DNA of 59,816 bases, from the NCBI GenBank assembly GCA_947465645.1, contig CANIBQ010000022.1, positions 1 to 59,816 of the forward strand. The letters are read 5' to 3'. The position numbers were made by a program, and so were the translations under genes. This document shows positions 8,456 to 16,754 of the stretch, one piece after another. This stretch comes from Acidobacteriota bacterium. Its GTDB lineage: Bacteria; Acidobacteriota; Vicinamibacteria; Vicinamibacterales; UBA2999. The number at the start of each line of letters is the position of its first letter. Position 1 is the first letter of the stretch. The notes beneath the pieces were generated by a model. The model was given only the letters and a program-made list of their open reading frames with translations, searched no databases and was not told where the DNA came from.

Positions 8456-9865
8456 TCACACCAACCCAAGCTGTTCGAGCCCGCGTCCATGCTGCTCGAA
8501 CCAGTCGGCCAGCCGGTCATACTGCTCGCGCTTCGCCGTCCCTGGCGCCACGGGCACGCCGAGTAGCTCGCTACACACGTCCGCGCTCTCAAGAGCGCCG
8601 TGCAGATACGTTCCAATCACCCGGCCCACACACGCGCCATCCGCCCGGCCATCGTCCAGTCGTGCAAACGGCTCGACGCCATCGTCGATCGTGGTGATGC
8701 CCATGTGGATCTCGTACGCCGCGAACGGCACGCCGCCGCGCGTGGTCGCCGATCGCACCTCGGTCGTCTTCTCCGATGCCATCGTCGTGTCGATCGGAAG
8801 CAATCCGAGCCCTCGAGCAGCAGACGCCTGCGACTCGACGCCTAGAGGATCGGCAATCGTCCGTCCCAGCATCTGGAACCCGCCGCACACCCCGATCACC
8901 TTGGCGCCGCGTTGATGCTGTGTCATCACCCAGTCCGCGAGGCCCGCCTCTCGCAGCCATGCCAGGTCGGCAATCGTGTGCTTGCTGCCGGGAAGGATGA
9001 CCACGTCGTAGTCATTCGAGGACGGGCGAGATACCCAGTCTGCCCACGTCAGCAGGCGGAAGTCTGTCGCATTCGAGATCGATGGAAACCGGATGATGGC
9101 GACGCGCGCGCCGGCGGGAGCGGGTGAGTGCGCATCGGTCCGCAAGGCGAGGCTGTCTTCCGCATCCACGGTGATGTCGGCCGCGTACGGGAACACGCCG
9201 AAGCAGTGCGACCCGCTTCGCTCCTCGAGGATGGAGACGCCTTCCTCGAACAGCGACATGTCGCCCCGGAATTTGTTGATCGCGAAGCCTCGCAGCAGCG
9301 AGCGCTCGTCCGGCGTGAGCAAACCGACCGTGCCGAAGACCGACGCGAACACCCCGCCGCGCTCGATGTCGGCGACGAGGAGCCACGGCGCACGCAGGCG
9401 CGTCACCAGCCCGAGGTTGACGAGGTCTACCGTGCGGAGATTGAGCTCGCTGACACTGCCGGCGCCCTCGATGATGATGACGTCGAAGCGGCGGGCGAGA
9501 TCGTCGTAGGCATTCAATACGTGCGTGCGCAGTTCGTCGGCGTACTCGTAGTAACCGCGAGGCGGCAGCGTCTTCCAGACCCGCCCGTTCACCACCACCT
9601 GGCTTCCACCGGTGCTATTCGGTTTGAGCAGGATCGGGTTCATCGCCGGCTCGGGCTCGAGCCCGCACGCCTCGGCCTGCACCACCTGCGCGCGGCCGAT
9701 CTCACCGCCCCCGGCGCATGGGTACGAGTTGTTCGACATGTTCTGCGCCTTGAATGGCGCCACCGCCACACCCTGCCGACGCAACCAGGCGCAGATCGCC
9801 GTGGTCATCCAGCTCTTGCCGGAGTTCGAGGACGTACCGCCAACGAAGAGGGCTCTTGCTGCCAT
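8456..9865 (-). CDS. cobQ: Cobyric acid synthase CobQ/CbiP
   Basis: 469 residues. It amidates adenosylcobyrinic acid a,c-diamide at positions b, d, e and g using glutamine and ATP. The N-terminal synthetase domain begins ALFVGGTSSNSGKSWMTTAI (P-loop) and includes KAQNMSNNSY, EIGRAQ, NPILLKP and IIIEGAGSVSELNL. The C-terminal class I glutamine amidotransferase domain has the nucleophile in VCGGFQMLG and the histidine in GTYLHG near the end. Length is close to the usual 480-500. It is 7 bases before cbiZ. Confidence 0.95.
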   Translation of the reverse strand: MAARALFVGGTSSNSGKSWMTTAICAWLRRQGVAVAPFKAQNMSNNSYPCAGGGEIGRAQVVQAEACGLEPEPAMNPILLKPNSTGGSQVVVNGRVWKTLPPRGYYEYADELRTHVLNAYDDLARRFDVIIIEGAGSVSELNLRTVDLVNLGLVTRLRAPWLLVADIERGGVFASVFGTVGLLTPDERSLLRGFAINKFRGDMSLFEEGVSILEERSGSHCFGVFPYAADITVDAEDSLALRTDAHSPAPAGARVAIIRFPSISNATDFRLLTWADWVSRPSSNDYDVVILPGSKHTIADLAWLREAGLADWVMTQHQRGAKVIGVCGGFQMLGRTIADPLGVESQASAARGLGLLPIDTTMASEKTTEVRSATTRGGVPFAAYEIHMGITTIDDGVEPFARLDDGRADGACVGRVIGTYLHGALESADVCSELLGVPVAPGTAKREQYDRLADWFEQHGRGLEQLGLV

Positions 9866-9888
9866 TCGTTACGGCTCCCACTGCTCCA

Positions 9889-9966
9889 GCACACCGAGGC
9901 ACCGAGGCACCGAGGCATCATAAGAAAAGGCTTCTCGGTGTCTCGGAGCCTCGGTGTGTCGTGGGG
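9889..9966. repeat. Hairpin element made of 8-base units (ACCGAGGC / GCCTCGGT)
   Basis: The left arm is CACCGAGG three times in tandem (about 9891-9916). The right arm is TCTCGGTG, TCTCGGAG, CCTCGGTG (about 9934-9957), its imperfect reverse complement. It fills most of the gap between btuC and cobQ, inside the operon. Confidence 0.8.
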
Positions 9967-9978
9967 TTGAAAAGCGCA

Positions 9979-11046
9979 TCACGCTCTTCTCCGTACGAGC
10001 CAGATCAGATACGGCCCGCCGAGGCACGCGGTGATTGCCCCTGCGGGAATCTCTGCGGGGGCGAGGACGACTCGGCCGATGGCGTCACAGGACGCGAGCA
10101 GGACGCCACCGAGGAAGAACGCGCACGGCATCAGGATGCGATCGTCAGCGCTGATGCGCACGCGTACGAGATGCGGGACGACCAGGCCGATGAAGCCGAT
10201 CGGTCCGGTCACCGCGACGGTGATCGCCGCCAGCACCGATGCCGAGATGTACCCGAACCACACGAGGCGATTGACGTCGGTTCCACGCGTGCCGGCCCAG
10301 GCTTCGCCCATGGCGAGCAGGTTCCAGGCACGCCCGCGGCGGATGATGAGCGCGGCGAGCACGGTGACGGCGCCCATGAAGATGAAAAGCGGCCCGTACT
10401 GGATCGCGTCGAGGCTGCCGATCAGCCAGCGCGCGATCGCGAACGACGCGCCCATGCCTGAGAGCCCATACACAAGAAGGATCAGCGCCGAGCAGATGCT
10501 GTTGGTGGCGACGCCGGCGAGGAGCAGTCCGAAGGTGGAGATCTCACGGTGCCGCGCGGTCGTGCCGACGACGAAGAAGAGGACGGCGGCGGCGCCAGCC
10601 AGGGCGCCCATCCAGACGGCGGGCACCCCGCCGATGGCGTCCCAGCCAAACGCAATCGCGAGCACGGCACCGAGGGATGCCCCGGTCGATACGCCGAGGG
10701 TGTACGGCGTCGCCAGCGCATCGCGCAGCATCGTTTGAAAGACGCTGCCGCCAAGCGCGAGCGCCGCGCCCGCAAACAGGCCCAGCAGTGTCCGCGACAG
10801 CCGCAGTTGCACCAAGATCGACCAATCGGGCGCCTCCCGCGCCCACACTCGCGACAAGTCGAGCGGGGAGGGGCCCACGAACGGAAGGACGACGGCCGCG
10901 ATCACGAAGGCCGACGCGGAGATTCTGATCCAGCGGCGTTCGGATCGTTCGGATCGTTCGGGTCGTTCGGCTCGTTCGGGTCGTTCGGATCGTTCCCGTT
11001 CCCGTTCTCGTTCTCGTTCTCGTTCTCGTTCTACCGTGGTGATCAT
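9979..11046 (-). CDS. btuC: Corrinoid ABC transporter permease (FecCD/BtuC family)
   Basis: 355 residues from the ATG at 11046, which overlaps the btuD stop by 4 bases (ATGA), a sign of translational coupling. After a hydrophilic leader come about ten hydrophobic helices with FecCD-family marks: RLSRTLLGLFAGAALALGGS, GVSTGASLGAV, VTGPIGFIGLVVPHLVR and PAEIPAGAITACLGGPYLIWL. The first 35 residues are a low-complexity run (RERERER ... SERPERAERP) encoded by short tandem repeats, absent from normal BtuC proteins. Riboswitch control and neighbours indicate a corrinoid substrate rather than iron siderophores. Confidence 0.88.
   Translation of the reverse strand: MITTVERERERERERERERSERPERAERPERSERSERRWIRISASAFVIAAVVLPFVGPSPLDLSRVWAREAPDWSILVQLRLSRTLLGLFAGAALALGGSVFQTMLRDALATPYTLGVSTGASLGAVLAIAFGWDAIGGVPAVWMGALAGAAAVLFFVVGTTARHREISTFGLLLAGVATNSICSALILLVYGLSGMGASFAIARWLIGSLDAIQYGPLFIFMGAVTVLAALIIRRGRAWNLLAMGEAWAGTRGTDVNRLVWFGYISASVLAAITVAVTGPIGFIGLVVPHLVRVRISADDRILMPCAFFLGGVLLASCDAIGRVVLAPAEIPAGAITACLGGPYLIWLVRRRA
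10938..11036 (+). repeat. Tandem 9-base and 6-base repeats at the 5' end of btuC
   Basis: Read on the plus strand, GTTCGGATC-like 9-mers (GATC, GGTC, GCTC variants) run into GTTCCC and GTTCTC 6-mers. They encode the Arg-Glu/Ser-Glu-Arg leader of the permease. Both unit lengths are multiples of three, so copy number can change without a frameshift. Confidence 0.85.
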
Positions 11047-11801
11047 CGGTAGCACACCCAGGCACGGCCGTCCGGTCTCGTCACTTGCTCGAGGCGCTTC
11101 GAGAAGTACTGCAGCCACTCGGTCTGGTTGGCGGCTTCGGTGGCCGAGAGATCGCACGCCACGGTGCGATCCGAGAGGACGATCAGCCTCGTACAGAATT
11201 CGAGCGCGAGATTCAGGTCGTGTGACACGGCGATGCAGGTGACGCCGGCGGCGGCCTGGCGCTTGAGCAGGTCGAAGCAGTGCAGTTGCTGATCGATGTC
11301 GAGGAATGCCGCCGGTTCGTCGAGCAGCAGCACCTTCGGCTGCTGCGCCAGGCACGCGGCGAGCAGCACGCGCTGGCGTTCGCCGCCGCTCAGCGTCGCG
11401 ATCCGGCGTCCGCGAAACTCGAGGCATTCACATTCGCGCATCGCGCGCTGGACCGCTGCACGGTCGGCATCGGTCTCGAACCACTGGTCGGCGTGCGGAT
11501 AGCGTCCCATCATGACGACCTGGTCCACCGTGACCGCCGCGGGGGCGTGCACGGTCTGCGGCAGGTGGCCGATGGCCCGCGCGCGGTCGAGGGCCGACCA
11601 CTGCGAGAGCGGCTGTCCGTCGAAGGAAATGACGCCCGCCGCCGGCGTGCGCAGCCCGGCGATCAAGTCCATCACCGTGCTCTTGCCGGCGCCGTTGCGG
11701 CCCATCAAGGCGATGAATTCACCCGGTGCGGCGTCGAAGCTCACCCGGTCGACGATCGGCACCTCGCCGGCGCGCCACGCGACCTCTCGCAGACTCAGCA
11801 T
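11043..11801 (-). CDS. btuD: Corrinoid ABC transporter ATPase
   Basis: 252 residues. Walker A GRNGAGKS at about 34-41, signature LSGGERQ at 137-143, Walker B LLLDEP at 158-163, and a switch histidine in VSHDLN. It energises import through the BtuC-like permease. The gene is placed 4 bases after btuF and overlaps btuC. FecE/BtuD ATPases are similar in sequence, and the corrinoid assignment rests on the operon and its riboswitch. Confidence 0.9.
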   Translation of the reverse strand: MLSLREVAWRAGEVPIVDRVSFDAAPGEFIALMGRNGAGKSTVMDLIAGLRTPAAGVISFDGQPLSQWSALDRARAIGHLPQTVHAPAAVTVDQVVMMGRYPHADQWFETDADRAAVQRAMRECECLEFRGRRIATLSGGERQRVLLAACLAQQPKVLLLDEPAAFLDIDQQLHCFDLLKRQAAAGVTCIAVSHDLNLALEFCTRLIVLSDRTVACDLSATEAANQTEWLQYFSKRLEQVTRPDGRAWVCYR

Positions 11802-11805
11802 CTGC

Positions 11806-12633
11806 TCATCGCGAGAGCTCGCTCAGCCATCGTGCCAGCGTTTCCGCCGCTTCGACCACGCGAGGACCGGGGACGACGAACGCATCGCTCGTGACCGCGT
11901 GAACGCCGTTGGTCTGCGTCGCCTTGACGTTGACCTGCTGCCGCCAGAGCCGTTCGGTTGTCGGCTGCCGGCGGATGTGTTCTTCCACGGTGTCGCCCAT
12001 GTCGCCGGCGTCGACGATGAGGTCCGGCGCGAGGCGGATGACGGTTTCCATGGAGATGCGCGGATAGTCGGGGAGGCGCGGGTCGTCCAGCACATTCACG
12101 CCGCCGGCGACCGTCACGAGATCGTTCATGTATGATCCGCGGCCGACGGCAATCAGATCGCTGAGCGTGCCCGGCTGGCGTCCCATGATCACCAGCACCT
12201 TCTTCGCGGGACGTGTGGCGGCAGCGGCGCGCACGGCGTTGAGGCGACCTTGCAGCCGCACCACGAGCGCTTCGGCGCGGTCGCCGACGCCGGCCGCCGT
12301 GCCGATCGCTCGAATCGACGAATACACGCTGGCCAGCGTCCCGCGTTCGACCGCGATCGATGTGACGCCGAGCGTCGAGAGCTGGCGGGGCACGTCGTTG
12401 GGTCCGGTGTGGACGATCACCAGATCCGGCCGGAGGCGCGCGATCAGCTCGGTGTCGGGGCGGAGGAAGCTGCCGACCTTCGGCAGGCGCACGACGTCCG
12501 CCGGGAAGCGGCAGAACGATGAGACGCCAACCACGCGGTCGCCGAGTCCGAGCGCGAAAAGAGTCTCTGTGATGCTCGGCGACGTGGAGACGATCCGCGC
12601 GACGAGCGCCAGTGCTACCAGGCCCGAGACCAC
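11806..12633 (-). CDS. btuF: Corrinoid-binding periplasmic protein BtuF-like
   Basis: 275 residues from a GTG at 12633 preceded by AAGGAGGG, a strong ribosome binding site inside the end of pduO. A short hydrophobic leader is followed by RIVSTSPSITETLFALGLGDRVVGVSSFC, the usual opening of class III (BtuF/FhuD) binding proteins. It continues with RPDLVIVHTG and a C-terminal lobe (GGVNVLDDPRLPDYPRISMETVIRLAPDLIVDAG). It delivers corrinoids to BtuCD in the periplasm. Confidence 0.88.
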   Translation of the reverse strand: MVSGLVALALVARIVSTSPSITETLFALGLGDRVVGVSSFCRFPADVVRLPKVGSFLRPDTELIARLRPDLVIVHTGPNDVPRQLSTLGVTSIAVERGTLASVYSSIRAIGTAAGVGDRAEALVVRLQGRLNAVRAAAATRPAKKVLVIMGRQPGTLSDLIAVGRGSYMNDLVTVAGGVNVLDDPRLPDYPRISMETVIRLAPDLIVDAGDMGDTVEEHIRRQPTTERLWRQQVNVKATQTNGVHAVTSDAFVVPGPRVVEAAETLARWLSELSR

Positions 12634-13196
12634 CGGTTGCCCTCCTTGCCCGTCTGCTCGCGCAGCGACGAGTTGATGCCGGCGTCGTGCTCCAGCGTGC
12701 GCGCGAACAGCCACAGCAGATCGGACAATCGATTCAGATACGCGAGGATCGCCGGCTGCACGTTCTCTTCGAACTCCATCAGCCGCACGACGCCGCGCTC
12801 CGCGCGCCGGCACACCGTCCGTGCGACGTTGAAGGCGGCGGCCCCGGTGTGGTCGCCGGACACCGCCCAGTCCCTCAGGATCCCTTCGATCGCCTCGAGA
12901 CGATGGACCTCGGTCGTCAGACGGTCGACGGATTCGAGGCTGATGGGCACCTGCGGCTTCGGGCTTTCCGGAGGCGTCGCGAGTGCCGAGCCGATTGTGA
13001 ACAGATCCCGTTGCACGCTTTGCGTGAAGTCGTGGATCTCCTTGTCCTCGCAAATTGATCGGGCGAAGCCGAGCGAGGCGTTGAGCTCGTCGACGCCGCC
13101 GTAGGCGTCCACGCGAACGGATGCTTTCGAGACGCGGATGCCGCCGGCCAGGCCGGTGTGTCCTGCGTCGCCCTTGGTGGTGGCGATGCTGCCCAT
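12615..13196 (-). CDS. pduO: PduO-type ATP:cob(I)alamin adenosyltransferase
   Basis: 193 residues; the ATG at 13196 has AAGGAG 9 bases upstream. It transfers the 5'-deoxyadenosyl group from ATP to cob(I)alamin or cobinamide. Family signs are the N-terminal phosphate-binding TTKGDAGHTGL, VDAYGGVDELNASLGFARS, VARTVCRRAERGVV, and YLNRLSDLLWLFAR. It is first in the operon and directly follows the cobalamin riboswitch on this strand. It overlaps btuF by 19 bases. Confidence 0.93.
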   Translation of the reverse strand: MGSIATTKGDAGHTGLAGGIRVSKASVRVDAYGGVDELNASLGFARSICEDKEIHDFTQSVQRDLFTIGSALATPPESPKPQVPISLESVDRLTTEVHRLEAIEGILRDWAVSGDHTGAAAFNVARTVCRRAERGVVRLMEFEENVQPAILAYLNRLSDLLWLFARTLEHDAGINSSLREQTGKEGNRWSRAW

Positions 13197-13247
13197 GTGT
13201 GGGATCTCCTTCGTCCCTCCCCCTCGGAGGTCCGGTCGGCAGTGCAC

Positions 13248-13430
13248 GTCGGCAGGTCTTCGGACTTGCGGGCGAGCGGCGCATGTCGCGCCGCGGTCTA
13301 CTGCGCGTCGCTTCCCGGCTCCTGTGGAGCCAGTGCTGATGACGCGTTTCGTTCCCGCTTACCGCTGCGGGGCAGTCCCGGAATCGCACCGGGTTCCCTC
13401 TTGCGACGCCTGAAATCAGGCGAACCGACG
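13248..13430 (-). ncRNA. Cobalamin riboswitch controlling the pduO-btuFDC-cobQ-cbiZ-cbiB operon
   Basis: On the minus strand the leader contains GAGGGAACCCGGTGCGATTC, CGGGACTGCCCCGCAGCGGT, a mid part ending AGCCGGGAAGCG, and GCAAGTCCGAAGACCTGCC near the 3' end. These are the conserved cobalamin-riboswitch segments in the correct order, including the B12-box-like CGGTGCGATTCCGGGACTGC and the closing CCGAAGACCTGCC. The 3' end is about 50 bases before the pduO start. Control may be at translation or termination; no oligo-T terminator is obvious. Confidence 0.93.
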
Positions 13431-13441
13431 CAGTGTTTTGC

Positions 13442-13471
13442 ACTCTACGAGTCGATCGCGCTTGCTGTCAA
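13442..13471 (-). promoter_or_regulatory. Putative sigma-70 promoter of the corrinoid operon
   Basis: On the minus strand a perfect TTGACA (13471-13466) is followed after 18 bases by TAGAGT (13447-13442), immediately upstream of the minus-strand riboswitch. It fits the place where the leader RNA should start. Confidence 0.6.
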
Positions 13472-13491
13472 GACGCGGCGAGTGATACAAC
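13462..13491 (+). promoter_or_regulatory. Putative sigma-70 promoter of the BtuB-like receptor gene
   Basis: TTGCTG at 13462-13467 and TACAAC at 13486-13491 are 18 bases apart and directly precede the plus-strand riboswitch. The -35 element overlaps the -35 of the divergent promoter. Confidence 0.45.
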
Positions 13492-13493
13492 AA

Positions 13494-13675
13494 GCACTCC
13501 TTCGGGTGCCCACGACGGGCATAACAGGGAAGTCCGGTGCAAGTCCGGCGCGGTACCGCCACTGTAAGTGAGGGCCGCTCGCTTCGATCACCACTCGGCA
13601 GTCGATCGCCGGGGAAGGTAAGCGAGCTGCGAAGATCGCTTCGCACCCTCCGAGCCAGGAGACCTACCCCAAGGG
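13494..13675 (+). ncRNA. Cobalamin riboswitch controlling the BtuB-like receptor
   Basis: Plus-strand leader with CTTCGGGTGCCCACGACGGG, then AACAGGGAAGTCCGGTGCAA, GTCCGGCGCGGTACCGCCAC, TGTAAGTGAGGG, a variable arm, and GAGCCAGGAGACCTACC at the end. The order GTGC, GGGAA, B12 box, ACTGTAA, GCCAGGAGACC is the standard cobalamin riboswitch core. It ends about 35 bases before the receptor ATG. Confidence 0.95.
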
Positions 13676-13708
13676 CCAACGCGATGTTTTCTGCGGAGAA
13701 CAGAAACC

Positions 13709-16000
13709 ATGCCCTGCCGTGTCTTCTTTCGATCGATCTGTATTCTTTCAGCCTGGATCCTGGCCGCAGGCCTTCCGGCATCAGCCGTGTACGCGCAATC
13801 CACGCTCACCGGCGTCGTCAGCGATGAATCGGGCGGCGCCATCAACGGCGCCTCGATTACCGTGCGCGACGCATCCGGCGTGGTCGCGCACACGGCCATC
13901 ACCGACGCGAACGGGACGTTCTCGGCGCCGTCCCTCGCCTCGGGCCGCTACCAGATCGAGGCCGAGAGCCCGCTCTTCGAGCGCGCGCGTGTCGTGCTCG
14001 ATGTGAGCGCGGATCGCGTGCCTGCTCCCGTGCGCGTGACCATGAAGATTGCCGGGCTCGTCGAGCGCATGGTCGTCACCGGCCGGCGCGTCGAAACGCG
14101 GCTCTCGGAAACACCACAGAAGATCGAAGTCATCGATGCGAAAGACATCGAGCGATCGGTGGCGGCCGACATCACCGATGTCCTGAAGAAGAACTCAGGC
14201 GTGGAGGTCGTGCAATACAGCGGCATGCTGTCGGGTATCGGGATCCGCGGCTTCCGCCCGGAGGTGTCCGGCATCAACAAGCGATCGCTGCTGCTCGTCG
14301 ACGGCCGTCCATCCGGCGTCACCAATCTCTCGACCCTGCTGCTCGACAACGTCGAGCGCATCGAGGTGCTGAAGGGACCTGCGTCGGCGGTCTACGGCGC
14401 GTCGGCGATGGGCGGGGTGATCAACGTCATCACCAGGCAATCGCGCGGGCCGATCGCCGGCAGCGGGCGGGTGGCGTTTGGCAGCTTCAACAGCTCGGAG
14501 CTTGGCGGCAAGGCCGGCGGGAGCCTGTCGCCGCGGCTCGACTTCGACGTGACCGGATCCGTCTTCAACCAGCGCGATGACCTTCGCATGGGCAACGGCG
14601 TGAGGCGGCCGGCAACCAGCTACAAGACCTACGACGGGTCGGCCCGCCTCGGCGCCGACCTTTCGCACAGCTGGCGCGTCGACGGCCGGGTCAACGGCTA
14701 CCGGGGACGCGACATCAACACGCCCGGCGACGTGTTCAGCGGTCTCACGTCACAGGGCCGAAAGAATCTCGAGCACGCGTCGGGCGATGTCCGGCTCTCG
14801 GGGCAGGTCGCGCAGCATCTGCTCTCGACCACCGTGTACCGCGCGGCCGAAGAGAACCACACGTTCAACGTCACGACCTCGAACCCGCTCGACATTGGAT
14901 TCCTTCCGTACCTGACGTTCGAGAACGCCCTGAGCTGGACGGGCGCCCAGGTCAAGGACTCCTGGGGCTGGTCGCGCGCCAATAACCTCCTGCTAGGCCT
15001 CGATTACGAGCACGTCACGAGCGAAAGCAAGTCGTACGCGCGAACCGGCGCCCCGCAGGCCCCGTTCTCGGCGGACAGCCGCAAGAACACCGTCGGCATA
15101 TATGCCGAGAACACGCTGAACCTGCGCCAGGGCCGAACCGTGCTGTCGCTGGGCGGCCGGGTTGACCAGATTCGCGTCGAAACCGTCGATACGCCGCTCA
15201 AGACCAACTTCACCCCATCGACGACCTCGTTCACGGCCTTCAATCCGAGTATGGGCGTGAAGCAGGAGATCGTGCCAGGCCTCCGCGCGCATGCGACCGC
15301 GGGGCGCGCCTTCGTGCCCGCCGATGCCGGCGCGCTTACCGGCTTCACCACCATCCTGGTCGGAGGACGCGACCAGATCACGCAGGGAAACCCGGATCTC
15401 AAGCCGGAGCACAGCGTCAGCTTCGATACGGGGCTGGAGCTGTTCACCTCCTCGACGCACGCGGATGTCACCTATTTTCAGACGGTCGTCGACGACCGCG
15501 TCGTGGCGAACACTCTGCTCAGCAGTCCTGCGCCGCCGGCGCCGATCGTATTCTCGGCGGTCAACGCGCTGGCGTCTCACATCTACGGCATGGAGGTCGA
15601 CATCGCGCACCGCGTGAATGCCACGGTCAGCGTCTTCTCGAACATCACCCACTACTTCTCCCGCAAGGAGCAACTGCCGACCACGGGAGAACGCAACATC
15701 CTGAACGTGGCGGCCAATACCGTCCGGGCGGGCGTCGATCTCGACTGGCGCCGCCTGTCGAGCCGGCTCTCGGCGCGGTACGTCCAGGGACGTCAGGATC
15801 AGGACTTCAACGTGGCCGGATCGCCGGTCGTCGATTACCCAACCTTTACGGTGGTTGATTTCAGCGCGACCTATCGCGTGCACCCGCAGCACGCGATCCT
15901 GCTGGCCGTCAACAACTTGTCCGACACGTTTTATTACGAGAAGAAAGGCTTTCCGCTGCAAGGCGCGTCGTTCCTGCTGAAGTACAGGATCGGAAGGTAG
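13709..16000 (+). CDS. btuB: TonB-dependent corrinoid receptor, BtuB-like, with N-terminal carboxypeptidase-regulatory domain
   Basis: 763 residues. A signal peptide (ending about ASAVYA) is followed by a CarboxypepD_reg-like domain (STLTGVVSDESGGAINGAS, about 30-115). Next comes the plug domain (QKIEVIDAKDIE ... VLKKNSGVEVVQYSGMLSG, RIEVLKGPASAVYGASAMGG) and a 22-strand type barrel ending GASFLLKYRIGR. It moves corrinoids across the outer membrane using TonB energy. The upstream cobalamin riboswitch gives the substrate assignment. The extra N-terminal domain is common in Acidobacteriota and Bacteroidota receptors and absent from E. coli BtuB. Confidence 0.92.
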   Translation: MPCRVFFRSICILSAWILAAGLPASAVYAQSTLTGVVSDESGGAINGASITVRDASGVVAHTAITDANGTFSAPSLASGRYQIEAESPLFERARVVLDVSADRVPAPVRVTMKIAGLVERMVVTGRRVETRLSETPQKIEVIDAKDIERSVAADITDVLKKNSGVEVVQYSGMLSGIGIRGFRPEVSGINKRSLLLVDGRPSGVTNLSTLLLDNVERIEVLKGPASAVYGASAMGGVINVITRQSRGPIAGSGRVAFGSFNSSELGGKAGGSLSPRLDFDVTGSVFNQRDDLRMGNGVRRPATSYKTYDGSARLGADLSHSWRVDGRVNGYRGRDINTPGDVFSGLTSQGRKNLEHASGDVRLSGQVAQHLLSTTVYRAAEENHTFNVTTSNPLDIGFLPYLTFENALSWTGAQVKDSWGWSRANNLLLGLDYEHVTSESKSYARTGAPQAPFSADSRKNTVGIYAENTLNLRQGRTVLSLGGRVDQIRVETVDTPLKTNFTPSTTSFTAFNPSMGVKQEIVPGLRAHATAGRAFVPADAGALTGFTTILVGGRDQITQGNPDLKPEHSVSFDTGLELFTSSTHADVTYFQTVVDDRVVANTLLSSPAPPAPIVFSAVNALASHIYGMEVDIAHRVNATVSVFSNITHYFSRKEQLPTTGERNILNVAANTVRAGVDLDWRRLSSRLSARYVQGRQDQDFNVAGSPVVDYPTFTVVDFSATYRVHPQHAILLAVNNLSDTFYYEKKGFPLQGASFLLKYRIGR

Positions 16001-16091
16001 GCAAGCGATGGCCCGGGCTTCGATACGGACGAGGTCGGCCGGTACGGAACCTGAACTGCTTCACACGTGTGACACTCTGTGGAGGCGTTCT

Positions 16092-16688
16092 ATGACGACT
16101 CGGCCATTACTGCTTGTCGCGATGCTCGTCGTCGGCTGTGGCACCACCGCGGCCCAGAAAGCTGGCGCCATCAAGTCCGGCACCGACCTGGCGGTCAACC
16201 CGACCGCGGCGTTGATGGCTGACTTCGCGGCCCGTGTTGATAAGTACGCCGCGCTGTACAAGGCCCTCGCCACGGGTGCCGCTGCCCAGAAAGAGAACAC
16301 GACCGCTGAGCGGATCGGGGCGCAGCAGAAGGCACTCGCTGCGAAGATGCAGGCCGCGCGCGCCTCTGCGACGCACGGCGACATCTTCTTTCCTGAGATT
16401 CGCGCCGTGTTCCGACGGTTGCTCGCGCCCGAGTTGAAGGGCGAAGACGGCCGCGACGCGAAAGCGGTGCTCAAGGACGACGCGCCGGCGGCCGGCACCG
16501 TCGCGTTCAAGGTGAACGCGATGTATCCGGAGAAGCAGCCGAAGCCGGCCATGCCGGCGAACCTGCTGCAGAGCCTGCCGCCGCTGCCCGAGCCGCTCGA
16601 ATACCGCGTCGTCGGCCAGCATCTGCTGCTGCTCGATACCGCCACTGACCTGATCGTCGACTACATCTTCAACGCCATTACCCCGTAG
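16092..16688 (+). CDS. Putative lipoprotein of unknown function
   Basis: 198 residues from the ATG at 16092 with GGAGG upstream. The start shows a lipoprotein-type signal (LLLVAMLVVGCG). The mature part is Ala/Lys-rich and helical (ADFAARVDKYAALYKALATG), contains HGDIFFPEIRAVFRRLLAPE, and ends hydrophobic. I do not recognise a catalytic motif. It stands alone between the receptor and the metal-efflux operon. Confidence 0.7.
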   Translation: MTTRPLLLVAMLVVGCGTTAAQKAGAIKSGTDLAVNPTAALMADFAARVDKYAALYKALATGAAAQKENTTAERIGAQQKALAAKMQAARASATHGDIFFPEIRAVFRRLLAPELKGEDGRDAKAVLKDDAPAAGTVAFKVNAMYPEKQPKPAMPANLLQSLPPLPEPLEYRVVGQHLLLLDTATDLIVDYIFNAITP

Positions 16689-16754
16689 CCTCGTAGGTCG
16701 CCCGGCCGAGCGTCCTTGACGACACCCGGCCTGGTCACGAACAATGAGGGCACC

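Noticed and set aside
11806..13443. 545-codon frame covering btuF and its upstream
   Set aside because: The part above 12633 is antisense-like text of pduO and the riboswitch; a GTG with AAGGAGGG fixes the btuF start.
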